A stretch of 64,000 nucleotides of DNA from Intoshia linei (lineage: Eukaryota; Orthonectida; Rhopaluridae), in NCBI GenBank assembly GCA_001642005.1, contig LWCA01000041.1:1-64000 (forward strand), written 5' to 3'. This document shows, in pieces, positions 1 through 12,100 of the stretch. Position 1 is the stretch's first letter, and each line of letters begins with the position of its first letter. The notes under the pieces are model-generated. The model was given only the letters and a program-made list of their open reading frames with translations, ran no database searches and had not been told where the DNA came from. The translations under genes were made by a program, and so were the position numbers.

Positions 1-251
1 GAACATTCTGTTAATGTAATGAACTGGCCATCGAAGTCTCCTGATCTTAACCCAATAGAAAACTTATGGGGAATTTTGGCAAGGTTTGTATACAAAAATG
101 GCAGACAATTTAAAAATAAGGATCAGCTGGCGCAGATAATATTGACAGAATGGGAAAATATCCATAAAGTGTTATTGAAAAGTTAGTATTGACAATGAAG
201 GATATATCTCTTGAAGTTATGATCAATAAAGGAGAAAAGACACATTATTAA
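1..251 (+). pseudogene. Tc1-type transposase, C-terminal fragment with a frameshift
   Basis: Frame 1 gives the classic Tc1 signature WPSKSPDLNPIENLWG, which includes the region of the third catalytic acid, and then reads to a stop at 184-186. The expected C-terminal continuation (motif EKLVLTM, then an INKGEKTHY tail) is in another frame from about 174 to the stop at 249-251. The copy therefore carries a one-base-type frameshift near 170 and is probably dead. Only the last quarter of the protein is inside the window. Confidence 0.85.
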
Positions 252-462
252 ATTGTAAATACATTATTTTAATTATAGGTATCCTATGTTTATTGCGCGG
301 CTAATTAGCGATTTGTGTGATAACTTCATATAAAAGTGGCAGAAGAAAAATAATGGTATCAACAAGCGTATTTTGAATAGAGATGAAATATTCATGAAAA
401 TTAATGTTAATAGACCAAAAAATAATATAAATCGGTTGGACATATGTTTATTGCGCGCACTG
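1..462 (+). mobile_element. 3' end of a Tc1/mariner transposon
   Basis: The window opens inside a Tc1-type transposase, followed by about 200 bp of 3' non-coding sequence. The element seems to stop at 462: the sequence there ends in gcgcgcactg and is followed by TA, the usual target dinucleotide of this superfamily. A motif reading gtttattgcgcg occurs near 289 and again near 446, which fits the internal plus terminal repeat arrangement seen in some Tc1 elements. The 5' end lies outside the window, so the terminal inverted repeat could not be compared. Confidence 0.85.
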
Positions 463-548
463 TATAAACTAACTTAGGTGACAACCAGGTTTTTTATAAA
501 TCACAATCTTCAAGAGTTAATGAAATTATCTTTGTAACCAAAATTAGT

Positions 549-675
549 GAGTTCTGCTACACGATCCGAACACTTTAAGATTAATAAACTTTAAACTTTC
601 ATCAATAATAGTTATTCATTAAGTCTTTAACGAAATTTAATCTGAACAATAACTTCGACCGTGTTGCAGAACTCT
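549..675. repeat. Short inverted-repeat element (MITE-like), copy A
   Basis: The left end reads gagttctgctacacgatc. The right end, reverse complemented, reads gagttctgcaacacggtc, so the termini are imperfect inverted repeats of about 18 bp around a 127-bp element. A related copy with the same terminal motif lies at 4702-4787. There is no coding capacity. The target-site duplication is unclear. Confidence 0.55.
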
Positions 676-3430
676 TAGCTGTGAATTTTATATACAACTA
701 AAAAGTTTAATGTGTAAAATTTTATTTTTGTAGGCTTCAGTTACTGTCCATTCGAATTGTCAAAATTACATTTTTTCTAACATTATTTTTAGATAATACC
801 ATCGGAATAGGAAAAGTTTTAAAAATTGTAAGATAGCCAATTTGTCATGTAATGTTTAAAATTGTTATACTCATAATAAAATATTCACATTAGTTATTAT
901 TTTTACTGAATAATGGTGAAATCTCTCATTGGTCATAATAATGGTTATATTGTCAAACAGCTGGTAGAGTTGTCTTAAGTCTAAATATAATTAACTTGTA
1001 TTTTGCAATACTAACTGAAAAATAATTATCAATGGGTCAATGTCTAATAAAAACTATAATTTAGTTATGTAAATTAATATTTATTGTGGTACAAAAGTAA
1101 ATATATTTTGATATTATCACGAAAAAAATTTCTTTGTTTTGTGAGTTTAAATATAAATTTCTTTCAACATTAATTGATTTTGATTGTGCATTTCTCAATA
1201 AAGAATACAATAGGGGAGGTTTTGCTTCATATTCGTTGATATATTTTTAATATCATCATTTATTTACGACGTACATTGTACGTATGTGTTAATGTTCGCT
1301 GGATAGTGAGTGTGGATTCTTGTTCCATCTTAATGACATCAAGTAAATACAAGGATTTCGTCTTTGATTTAATTGTTAAATTCATAAGATTTTTTTATTT
1401 CGGAAAGAGCTAGTTGAGTGGGATTTATCAATCTAACAAATCTGGAAATCATAATTTCCAAACTATATATAATTATAATATAACTAGGTTGATTGTTATG
1501 TACTACCTACAAACAGCAGCTAGCTCTCCGAAGGCACATTTTTATTCTACTAAAAAATTAAATTCACGTTAAAAATCTAACTTAAAAATCCTACTATTTA
1601 CTATTATCAATCCTTTCAAGGAGTGGTTCTCAAACTTGTTTGAGGTGGAACCGTCATATCACATTACTTTTTACTTTAGATTGAATTATTCCATCTTAAT
1701 TTTGTTGTTAACAATTGTGTAAAGAATTTTAAAAACAATTGTTATCCCATTTTTTTAATTTATTAGACAGAATATATTGTATAATATTAAATATAGTAAA
1801 GTATTTAATATAGTATAGTATAATAATTTTAATAAAGTATAAACAGTCCAATCCTAAAAATTGTCATAAATAGCATAAAATTATAAAAACCTATTTTGTC
1901 ATTTTCAATGTGATAAATTATCACTGATAATATATTCAGTACCAATTTAGTAAATATTTTAAAATACCAATTTTGTATCTAATTAACGGAATCACCAATT
2001 TATAAACATATTTCAGGTGAATTTTATCAATATTGCAAAGTATTGTAATAAATATAAAAATTATAATAACAAAGTTGTATTACTTTTAGTAATTCGTTGT
2101 AGTTTTAATTTAAATTTCAAAATAAATGTTATGAAAATGAGAATTAAAAATTGCGTTGCAATGAAAAAATTTCCGAAGGAATGAATTATATAGATTTTAA
2201 CCCATATTTCTTTATTGGAAATGTGTAGACTCTACACATTTCCATTACATATATGGCAATACTTATATGCCGTTCAATTTTTTATTTTATTGTCAACTTT
2301 ATATTATTATTTATTTACATGTTATGTTAATAATATAAATAAATTTTATTATTTATTTTCAGAATTTCTAGATGTTGATATCCCAAAGCCTAGACGACCG
2401 CTACATTATTATTTCAAAAATCTCACTTTTATGATAAATATCCCATTAATAAAAGTTAATAAAAATACCATTTCAAGCTTTAAGAAAAATTGACTTTAAC
2501 CGATATTTTATCTATCTATTATACCGAAAATGTGATGTTATGAAACCTTATATAAAAAATCCACTTAATCAACCACAAAATAAAATATCCAATTTTACCA
2601 ACGCTTAAGAGAAATATCCTCTTTTTTCAATATTATTTTGAAAAATCTTATAGCAACTTCACAATACAAAATAAAAAATTAAATTTTACCAACCCTCAAT
2701 GAAAAATACGATTTTACTAAATCTTATGATGAAAAACCTTTAATTTTTTCATCAATGTTTCCCTTGGGGTGCAAAAAAATATATAATTTGAAATTCCCCG
2801 TATATTATTTTAACCGGTAAATACTGCATTAAAACAATGAAAACATTTTGATTTTCATTCCACTTAACCTATATTTGCAGGTCATTTCATATAATTAATA
2901 ATCAACCATTATTATCATCAAAAAAATAAAATGTTTTACGAATGTAAAACTTATAATTATATCCGAAAAAGCTTTAGTATAATCATAATTCTGATGCTAG
3001 TCATTTTAAGTTAAAATTTAACGGAATTTTTGTAAATTTTACTTCAAAGTTAATCAAGTCATACAACTCAGTCCGTTAATCAGGAATTTTTCCCGTTACA
3101 TAGGAAATATCCTGTACTAAAGCTTATGTTTATAAATAAAGAACATCGTTTTCAATGTAACCATTTGAAGATTCATGAGAGGGAATGACCCTTAAATTTA
3201 ATATAATATACTTCAATTAACGTATAATTATACGATTTAATCCTTCAAAACTAATACATTACAAAAATAGTAGTATTTTTAATTTATAATTATATCAATA
3301 TACTTAGGGTGTCTTCAATCCTAAAATACATTGAAATGAAATGAAAATTCATCAAAACCTATTTTTGGTAGCACCATCCAAATCTTTCTGACGCATATTT
3401 TTCATAGTATCCACTATATTATGGGTTTCC
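676..3430. other. Gene-poor AT-rich stretch
   Basis: I see no open frame here with family resemblance or plausible splice structure. The stretch holds AT-rich degenerate sequence, recurring short motifs like ttttaccaa near 2590-2720, a hAT-like end motif (gtggttctcaaac) near 1623, and a perfect short palindrome at 2216-2244. The 92-codon frame at 2215-2493 is very rich in F, Y, L and I and looks like chance. Confidence 0.6.
2216..2244. repeat. Perfect 13-bp hairpin
   Basis: The arm tggaaatgtgtag (2216-2228) is followed by the three-base loop act and its exact reverse complement (2232-2244). It lies in otherwise featureless sequence. It could be the tip of a decayed palindromic repeat or a transcript hairpin. 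No function is assigned. Confidence 0.8.
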
Positions 3431-3437
3431 AATATAT

Positions 3438-6400
3438 CTATTTCATCTGAATGTGTTTATAAAATATTTTGATAAACCGATTCATACATATTGAGCAATT
3501 TATTGCTAAATTGTGTACGCACGCAATGCTGATATTCATGTATTTCAAATTTTTCTAAATTACAAATCAGTTATATAAAAAAAAATTTTTATTTTTTTCC
3601 AAAAATGAATTACCAAGTTCATTTCAATTATATTGAGAATGGCAGAATTTTCGAAAATCATCTGTTGACACGGAGGTATAGAGCAAAAATTTGCTAAAAA
3701 ACACAGCATCTAAAGTAAACTCAATATCAGGATATTATTTTAAAACTTGGGTATGTAGTGATTCGTTGCTATCCGAAAATTTAAGGTAACGCACAATTGC
3801 TTTGAGAAATTCACCAGAATAATTTTGAAACTCTTGTAATTTCCAATCCTAGAAATGCACATTGAAGTAAAATAAATAAATACGTACTTCACCACAAGCA
3901 GCGTACAAATTTCTCAAAAGACCAATTGTTTTTTCTTGTATCATGGCATTATGATCTCCACTTATAATATCCAAAAAAAATTGTAATCCAATATCTTTTA
4001 CAAAATTAATTTTAAATGTTTCGTTTGCAGTGTGCATTATGTTCTTAAAAGTAAATCATAATCATAAACAAATTACCATCAAGATCCATGTTGCATAAAA
4101 TCTGATGTTAGATTTCTCTTGTTTGTCCATTAAAATAACAGTAATGGATTCAACAAATTTCATGTTGGGGTCCAATAATTTCTAATCATAAAATTAATAA
4201 ATAGTTTTTGCATGTATATAAAAAAGAAAACGTAAAGAATTTCAGAAGAAAATATCTTCAAATATTAAACGTTTCCATTTTGAACCAGTAAAATGGTTTT
4301 TATATTTATTTATAATATTGTGTTATAAACTTAAAACAATAAATTAAAATTAACGAGTAAAAAAATTGAAAGGTATATACATGAAAAAACCCTGTCGTGT
4401 TTCAGAATTTAGATACATTGGTAAAATTGAATTTCGCAATAAAACTGTATAATTCCTTTGTTAATATTTGGTAAGAGTGGGACTTTTAAGGAGTGTACAT
4501 TTAATTATTTGGTTTATCTTTGGCATTTAGGTTTGATAATCTGGGTTTTTATTAAATGTTTGTTGAATGGTATTTTTCTCTAAAAATGTATCAAAAAAAA
4601 TTATTTTCTCCAAGTTTTAGTTATTTTAGTTTAAATTTATGTTACAATATACAATTGTAAAATGTATGTAAAATATTATTCAAATTTCCTACTTTGTATT
4701 AGAGTTCTGCGACAAGTCAGAAGTTCGTGTTCGGGTCATGTTGACGAGCTTTTGAAAGTTCGCGTTTCGGACCGTGGTGCACAACTCTAATTCGTACGTA
4801 GTACAAAAAAGCAACATAATAATTATATATTTATATTACTCGTCGAAGGTGTGACAAATGCAGTACTAAATTGCATAGACAACAGAGACTGAATTTCCTC
4901 AAATTGTATGGATAAGTTGGTTTCATATTCTTCAAAAAGATATTAAAAATATTGAAATTTTTACCTCTATGAGACAAATAGCATATTCATTATCTATGAA
5001 AAATTTCCTTAAAAGTTTAGGAGATCGAGATATAGAAATCAAAAAATATGTGCAAGCCATTCTAGTACCCAAATTTTCACATTTTAAATGTTTTAATATG
5101 GGTCTACTTAAACTGGGTGTTTCTTTTTTAAAGCTAATAACCTACTCTAATAAAGAACATATTTTACAAATACAATACCGTATTTCTAATACTTTCGATT
5201 GATTCCGTCAAAACTGAAAAAAGTTTATATGCATTCTGAATAAGTAAATCGGAATAACCTATATTTATTAAAAATAACTGAATTACGATTACCGTAGGTC
5301 ATAAATAAATTATCCGGTTTATTTATAGGAGTAGAAGTAGAAATAGTTTGACTCAAAGTTTGTATTATATCTTCAATTGGATAAGCGTGCATACACAATT
5401 CCTGGTGACTCTTCAAAAGAGTATGCAATATGCTTCCAGCTAAAATTCTAACAACAACATCATATTTTACATTACACAGTCGGCATAAAGTCGGAAGAGT
5501 CTAATGATAATTAAACATTATACAAAGCTTAACATATTATCATTGTCTATTATGAAACGGTGAAAGTGTATATATATTTTTGCGTTCTGTAAAGGTGGCA
5601 AGTTAATGAAAATTTAACATGGTGATTTTCATGGTGGGCAAATTGCTATTTCTTATTTATTATGCAAAAATTGTATACATATTCTTCTCGAATCGGTACC
5701 CCTTCGCGGAGATACACCTGAAACGATGTTATAAATTATAATTACGTAAGATATAGTCAAATTTAAGAGTGTTTTATTAGAATCCGCCATGTAAAAATTA
5801 GCAAGACTAAAATAATATATACGACGTCGATTACTACATTACATGTTACATGAACGAACTTGCACAGTCATATCCACATGTTCACGGATATTATATATGA
5901 GAATTTCTGTGATATACCGTTCAGCCACAATTACTATAAATAATTTAGAAAATAATACAAAACCAAACTTTTCATCATCATAAAGACAACATGCTTATGT
6001 TCTTGTGCTAAAATGCTCATCAAGTTCAAAGATGAAATTTGGTGCTAAAATAGTCAATATTTAAAAATTACAAATATACATTTATTTTGTCTGATAAAGT
6101 ATGTTCGAAAATCTGCAGCAATATAGCATCGTCCCATACATCGGTAGTTATAAAGTTCTATATTACATTTATAAATAAAACATGACAACTCTCGGACCTA
6201 CTAACTGATGAAATTAAAATATTTTTCAGTTAAAAAATATAAATATAAGATTACATATCTAAATTTAGACTGGTATATTATGAATTCATATTTTTGATAC
6301 GAATCTACCAAGATAAACAGACTCAACATACAGAAGTCGCTCTCAAAAGTGGTTATTCTATGAACTCTATATTATAGAGCAGTAATTCTCAACCTGTGGG

Positions 6401-9048
6401 ACGCGGGTCATTTTGTGGCCGTTTTGAAATTGTTTTGTCCCTTTTTAAAAAATTTAATTTAAATTTATTCGTACTAAAGTAGTGTGCCAATTTCTTAAAA
6501 ATATATATATTTTAACTGATGTTAGTGTAATTAATAATTACTAATTATGAATAATCTCAACAAAAAATTGCAAGGAAAAGATAAAACAATAATTGATCTT
6601 TAGGAAAAATATTATAATATTTAGAGAACAATTAAACTTTAATTTAAAATGTATAATTTCTAAAGTACGGCTGGCTGATATTTCTTTTTCTCCACCACTT
6701 CTTCAAACAATTGTGATATTAATTTCAACGATAAATTATTATCCTATCTTGAAGAAATACAAAATTCATTTGAATGACGATCTAAAAAATTTCTATTGGA
6801 ATAATTGTTGAATTTATTCGTAGTCCTTTTTATGCAAATCTCTAAATATTCCAAGAATTTGAAAGAATGGGTATGCAAAATGCAAAACTGGAATTTATTG
6901 CCTTTAAAAATAGTTTCTCAGTAAAAGATATTTTATACATATTGATAATAATTTACTAAATCCCATACAAAAATGGCTAATGATTAAACATAACCAACAC
7001 TTTTATAAATTGCACTCATGTGTACTGGAATTATTGACATTATTTGAAACAAAATATTCATGTCAATCTGCTTTTTCGAATATAGCGTTTATTAAAAACA
7101 AATTTAAAAGTAATTTCATCTAAATCTAATCAATATTTGGACGTTATGATATGATTAGGAATATCACAAACTTTACCGAGATTTCAATTAGCTGCAAAAA
7201 AAGCCAAAATTCTCATTAATTGTCAACTATTATATTTATTACAAAATTGTTAATTATCATTAATTATATAATAAATATTTCACAAATTTTTTTTAAAAAT
7301 AAATTATCTAATATAAAATGAAGTACATTAAAAATATAGTAAGTGGATTTACACTTTTTTGTTTCATAAATTTTCTAGCAATAAAATAAAAATTGTGGCC
7401 TGCGATGGTTATAAATTATTTGATATTGATAAAATGTGGTCTTTCGGAAAAATAGGTTGAGAACCCGTTATAGAGCCTATAAGGATGTTATTAAATTGAA
7501 TGTGTGGCATTAAACTATTAATGTACAAAATTGTGATAAGAATTCAACGTTATTTTTGCCGATCATGCAGCATATAAACGTTTTTTCGTTATTTATTAAT
7601 TTCATTAAATGGTGAAAATGCGGTTGGTATATTTTTGGTGGTTTTGGAGTTACAATCAAATTAAACAGTAAAAAATGAAGTTGTTGGACCGTTACAATAT
7701 ATCTAAAAGATTTGAGATAATAATATTAACTACCTGTAAATTAAATTACCCGTAAATATCAAAACTACTGTTCTCACTTTTGAGAGTAACCACATTATTA
7801 AAAATTACTTGAACCATTTCTTCATCGTGAAACATTGTGGAAAGTGTATCGCAGACCATAGGTATTATGAAACAATCCTTTTTAAACCTTTTTATCGATA
7901 TCAAATTTATTAAACGGGTAAGGATTTCTTTATTATCATAAAAATATACTTTCCAATTCAATTCATTAATGCTAATGACTGCATTGATAAGATATAATAT
8001 GGAAACAATCAACTTTTCATTTTCTATTAGCAAGTATGATGACACAGTAGCCATGAAATTTTCACTTAAAAATTTTTTCGCGTTTTCAGACAACAAATTG
8101 AAATTACTTTTAAAAATAACGGTAAATATAGAGCAGATACATGCTTTTATTTGTGGAGATGTGTCTGTGAAATTAAAAATTTCAAATATTCTAAAATTAT
8201 TATAATAATAATGCTAACAATTATTAAAAAAAATTTAAATTTTATAATAATAATTTGTAGTCATTAAAAAACGGTAATATAGGGATGTAATAAAGATCTT
8301 AAAATCTAAACATATTCTGAAATCGCCTTCTTATTTTTGAACTTTCAAAATAATATTTTTCGTGTTAATATTAATACACAACACATAACCATTATATGTG
8401 AATGAATACAATTATAATGTTATGACTCATAACTTATGAGCAACACTATACATAATATTTAGTTGTAAAAATTGGTTAAAATAACTCCCGCATTGGTCAA
8501 TATGCAATAATATAGTTAAATTAGAGTGCCCATGATTTATGAATCATAACAAAATGACATGTACAGGTGGATTAGAAATAAAATTTAAATGACGGGTCGG
8601 TAGTACCGATTATTATTACCGACTCGGTACAAATTTGATAATGCCATATTTAGACTGGTATGGGTAGATAAAAGCCGGTAGCATATGGTTATACTACATA
8701 TTATGTTAATATTGTTGAAGTGAGATATAAAACAGAAGACGGCTAAATAAAGGCATATTTTTAACCAGATGCATAAACTTATGAATATTTCACAGTATAT
8801 AGTTATTGTTCATATAATGTCTGCATTAAAGTGAAAATAACATACCTTATAATCATTTCCGAGTTAACTAATTTTCTGATGTTATACTCATTGCACATAA
8901 TTGTATTTCTAACTTGACTAAAAGGAATTAACTCATAAAAAGTCCAATTTTACCAAAGGCTTCCCAACCATTTATCAGGGTTATCATCCTTCAAACTTTG
9001 CAAGTTACATGTAAATGCTTCACAGGGATTCTTCATTTCAACATCCAT
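3438..9048 (-). CDS. ARMC8: ARMC8 homologue (GID5/CTLH E3 ligase scaffold)
   Basis: Armadillo-repeat subunit of the CTLH (GID) ubiquitin ligase, which in the known family joins substrate receptors to the catalytic core. Starting at the ATG at 9048 the exons read 9048-8954, 8917-8846, 8190-7750, 5806-5746, 5717-5679, 5586-5524, 5500-5293, 5258-5179, 5141-4965, 4929-4840, 4181-4077, 4043-3888, 3848-3747 and 3709-about 3590, plus a last exon. Phases join correctly up to the last junction. Family landmarks in order: TLPTLCRLC (human TLPCLVRMC), RMACTYFLISISRS (human RLAAVRCLHSLSRS), LCCLCNLVLHLS, and GDHNAMIQEKT (human GEHNIEVKEQT). The final exon is uncertain: stops at 3438 or 3457 lie in different frames. 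The 1.9-kb intron 3 holds a hAT copy and intron 10 a MITE-like element. Divergent from sideroflexin. Confidence 0.85.
4702..4787. repeat. Short inverted-repeat element (MITE-like), copy B
   Basis: Starts gagttctgcgaca and ends gaccgtggtgcacaactc, whose reverse complement begins gagttgtgcaccacggtc. The terminal motif is shared with the copy at 549-675. It sits inside the 660-bp intron 10 of ARMC8 and has no coding capacity. Confidence 0.55.
6381..7468 (+). mobile_element. Decayed hAT transposon with intact 8-bp target duplication
   Basis: The termini agttattctcaacc-like left end (agtaattctcaacc, 6381-6394) and ggttgagaacccgt right end (7455-7468) are inverted repeats with three mismatches in 14. 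Each is flanked by the identical 8-mer tatagagc (6373-6380 and 7469-7476), the duplication length typical of hAT elements. Around 7055-7200 a broken frame resembles the hAT C-terminal dimerisation region (SCQSAFSNIAFIKNKFKS, then a stop). Earlier transposase is unrecognisable. The element lies in intron 3 of ARMC8, which explains why that intron is about 1.9 kb. Confidence 0.85.
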
Positions 9049-9179
9049 ATTAGATAAATTTAAAAATATATTTCTGTAACGTTGACTCTCTGTCAACTTG
9101 ACATTATGAAGTTGAGATTAAAGACTGAAATAAACGTATCATATTAGTTTTATTTTTTATTTGCACGGTTTGTATATAT
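9049..9179. promoter_or_regulatory. Shared upstream region of ARMC8 and sideroflexin
   Basis: Only 131 bp separate the divergent start codons, so both promoters must lie here or overlap the genes. The stretch is AT-rich. I see no convincing TATA box or other named element. That it acts as a bidirectional promoter is inferred from layout only. Confidence 0.5.
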
Positions 9180-12100
9180 ATGGATGAATCAAAATTAACA
9201 AATTGGAACAAATCAACATTTTTAGGAAGATTCAAATATTTCGGTTGGCTGACAGATTCAAGAAATATTTTAAAATCAAATAAAGAGCTATATAAAGCTC
9301 GCGATATTATTAAAAATTATCAGTAAATTTTTATTTATAAATGTATATTATATACCGTGGATTCTCACAAAAAAAATCCCGACCACTTCTCAAAGAGTAA
9401 TTTTCGGGGAGATTTAGTGTAACAACTTAAATGAATTCTGTAATGTATAAATTTTGTATTCCGCTTCTTATTAAATTATTTTGAAATTGGTCCCATAAAT
9501 ATACAAAGTATATTATACAGTATAAACCAACAATGCTTTATTGACCTTCATCGCTGAGTTTGCCGCACATAGATCATTAAACCAATATTTGAACAATTTT
9601 TTGATTTTGAATTTATTTTGAAACGTGGTTTATGAAATACTGTGACAAGTTAGACCAATACTAGGTAGCGAGTTCTGTGTAATTGTCAGAAATATGTACG
9701 AATTCAATGACTTTCATTTAACTTTTTAATTCGACCTTCATAAAAATGAAATTTGTTGTAAATATGAAATCTTATCGATATCTGCATTATGTTATTTTTA
9801 AATTTAAAATTAACTGGACAAGATAGCAAGTTCAGATCACAATAATTTTATGTATTTTTCATTTTATATATATTTTGTATTTGTATTTGTATACACATAT
9901 TTTGTATATTATTGTATTCAGGTAAAATTATCTATTAATTATGTATACATTACACTGTAATGATTACGAAACTTAATGTATAAAAAATAAAACCGTAATG
10001 AATATTAATTATTTAGAAATAATGAAAAAGTGAATATTAATAAAAAAGACTTATTTAAAATGAAACAACTCGAGGAATCATCTTTTCATCCAGATTCAGG
10101 AGAATTGCAAAACATATTTGGAAGAATGTCATTTCAAATGCCTGGAAATGTTATGCTCACTGGTCTTATGTTATTTTTTTATAAGTAAGTTACAATGTAC
10201 AGTGCACTGTTGTGCTTTGTGTGTAATGTTAATGTGCGCTAGTACATATAACGTATGTATGACATTCATTGAATGTCTTATGAATTCGTGTATTTTTCAC
10301 TTTACTCATCATTCTTTAGTTATATTAGGGTTGTATTATTAATACGCCAAATATTCGGTCCCTCAGCATCCATGTTGTACAGAAACCACTGCAGTTGTAT
10401 ATACTGTATATAATTTTACTTTATGATTAGATCCAATTTACAAGTAGCAGTGATGCAATGGGTAAATCAATCTTTTAATTCACTTGTCAACTATACTAAC
10501 AGAAATGCTAAAATTGAAGTTTCCAAGAAGTAATTACAATTTAAAGCCTACATATTCGTTTTAGAGAAATAGGAGTGTCTTATTTAGCTGCTACCACTTG
10601 TGCTGTTTCAGCTTCCTTGTTGTTCAGAAATTTTTTATTAAAGGTTATTTAAATATGTGATTGTGATAATTAATATATTAGAATGCTCCACCAATGTACC
10701 AACGATTTGTTCCAACATTTGCTGTATTCATGGCTAATTTTATAAATATCCCTCTGACTCGACAAAAGTATAAGTGGACCATATTTATAGTTGATATATT
10801 TTATAGAGAAATTAAGCAAGGAGTTTCCCTTTTTGATGACAACAATAATGAAGTGGGTCGGTCTAAATTGGCAGCAATAAAAGGAATATCTCAGGTTTGT
10901 ATTTCTAGAAACATGATTGCTCTTCCACCCATGAGTAATTACTTTTAATATATTAACATAACATTTAATATGTAAACATGACTAAAGAACATTTTATATA
11001 TAAGGGGTTTCTCAACAATATATTTATATTATTATTACATTTATTATGTATTATAATAATATTTTGCGGGACCATGGTTCCACAGTTCTGATTTTTCCAT
11101 AAGATTCATTTATGTATTAAACATATATTTTTCTCAAATAATTCCTAGTTAAGAAACCATAATATAGTGTTCCTTTTGAGAACATTTTAATTGAATAAAG
11201 TGTTTTAGTTATAATTGTGATATATTAAATAGAATTTAGTTTTATTAATGTTATTTAGTTTGTGTTCCTCTTTTAATGGAACGCCTTGAAAAATTTAAAA
11301 TATTTAAGAAAAATAAAAGCCTAGCGTTTATCACACAATTGGTTATACTTGGATCAATGTAATTTATTTTATTCATGAAAATACTTAATTTATGAATGGA
11401 ATCAAATATTGTTTTGATGTAATATCGATTCTCAGTAATAAAATTAATTTTCACATTTACAATGCGTAGTGTATATTATAATTATAATATGTAATTATTT
11501 ATAATTCATATAAAGTGAGTTACTAGGGCTATTCCATTTTTGAAATGTAAAAAATATATGTATAAGTAATGATTCACATTTGGTGCAGAATCATATAAAT
11601 ATTTTTTTCGTTTTTGTCTAAAAAAACCCACATCTTTACCTTTTTCATAGCAACATTTTTCTCTTAGTTTCAAATTGAAACTTTCAATCTTTTTTCCTAA
11701 TATTCGTATATGTCATAGACAACATGACACTACTAATGTAATTATGTGGATTAACAATATAATATATTCTAGTCACAGTTACATTTTGCAGACTTTTTTA
11801 TAAAATTATGTAATCTCAAAAAACAACATGCATTTATTTGAACTGGGTAAAAATATTTAAAATACTTATATTTACAGTGAGTGGGCTTGTTTAGTATGAG
11901 AAAAACTTTTTTCTATGGTATTAAATAAAATAATACGAAGACACTGTATTTGAAGCAAGACATTATTTCCGTGTTTCATGCGCATTCAATGAATTTAGTG
12001 TACAAAGCCTAGATTCACACATACTAAACAAGGCACCGCTCACTGTTAATTATTTTTCAGTAGTAAAAGTAATTTTATCAACTTTCAAAAATCATACATT

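Noticed and set aside
2215-2493. 92-codon frame
   Set aside because: Extremely rich in F, Y, L and I as expected from AT-rich noise; no splice context or similarity.
6593-6811. 72-codon frame starting MIFRKNIIIF
   Set aside because: Lies inside the decayed hAT copy and shows no clear protein family.
9641-9690. Third copy of the gagttctg inverted-repeat element
   Set aside because: Only one terminus-like match (gagttctgtg) with no partner in inverted orientation.
10694-10948. Sideroflexin seeming to stop early at NYF after VCISRNMIALPPMS
   Set aside because: A GT donor at 10935 splices in phase to 11259, where the conserved C-terminal part (ERLEKFKIFKKNK, then CAIFPQK and YFNKGL) follows. 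The stop is intronic.
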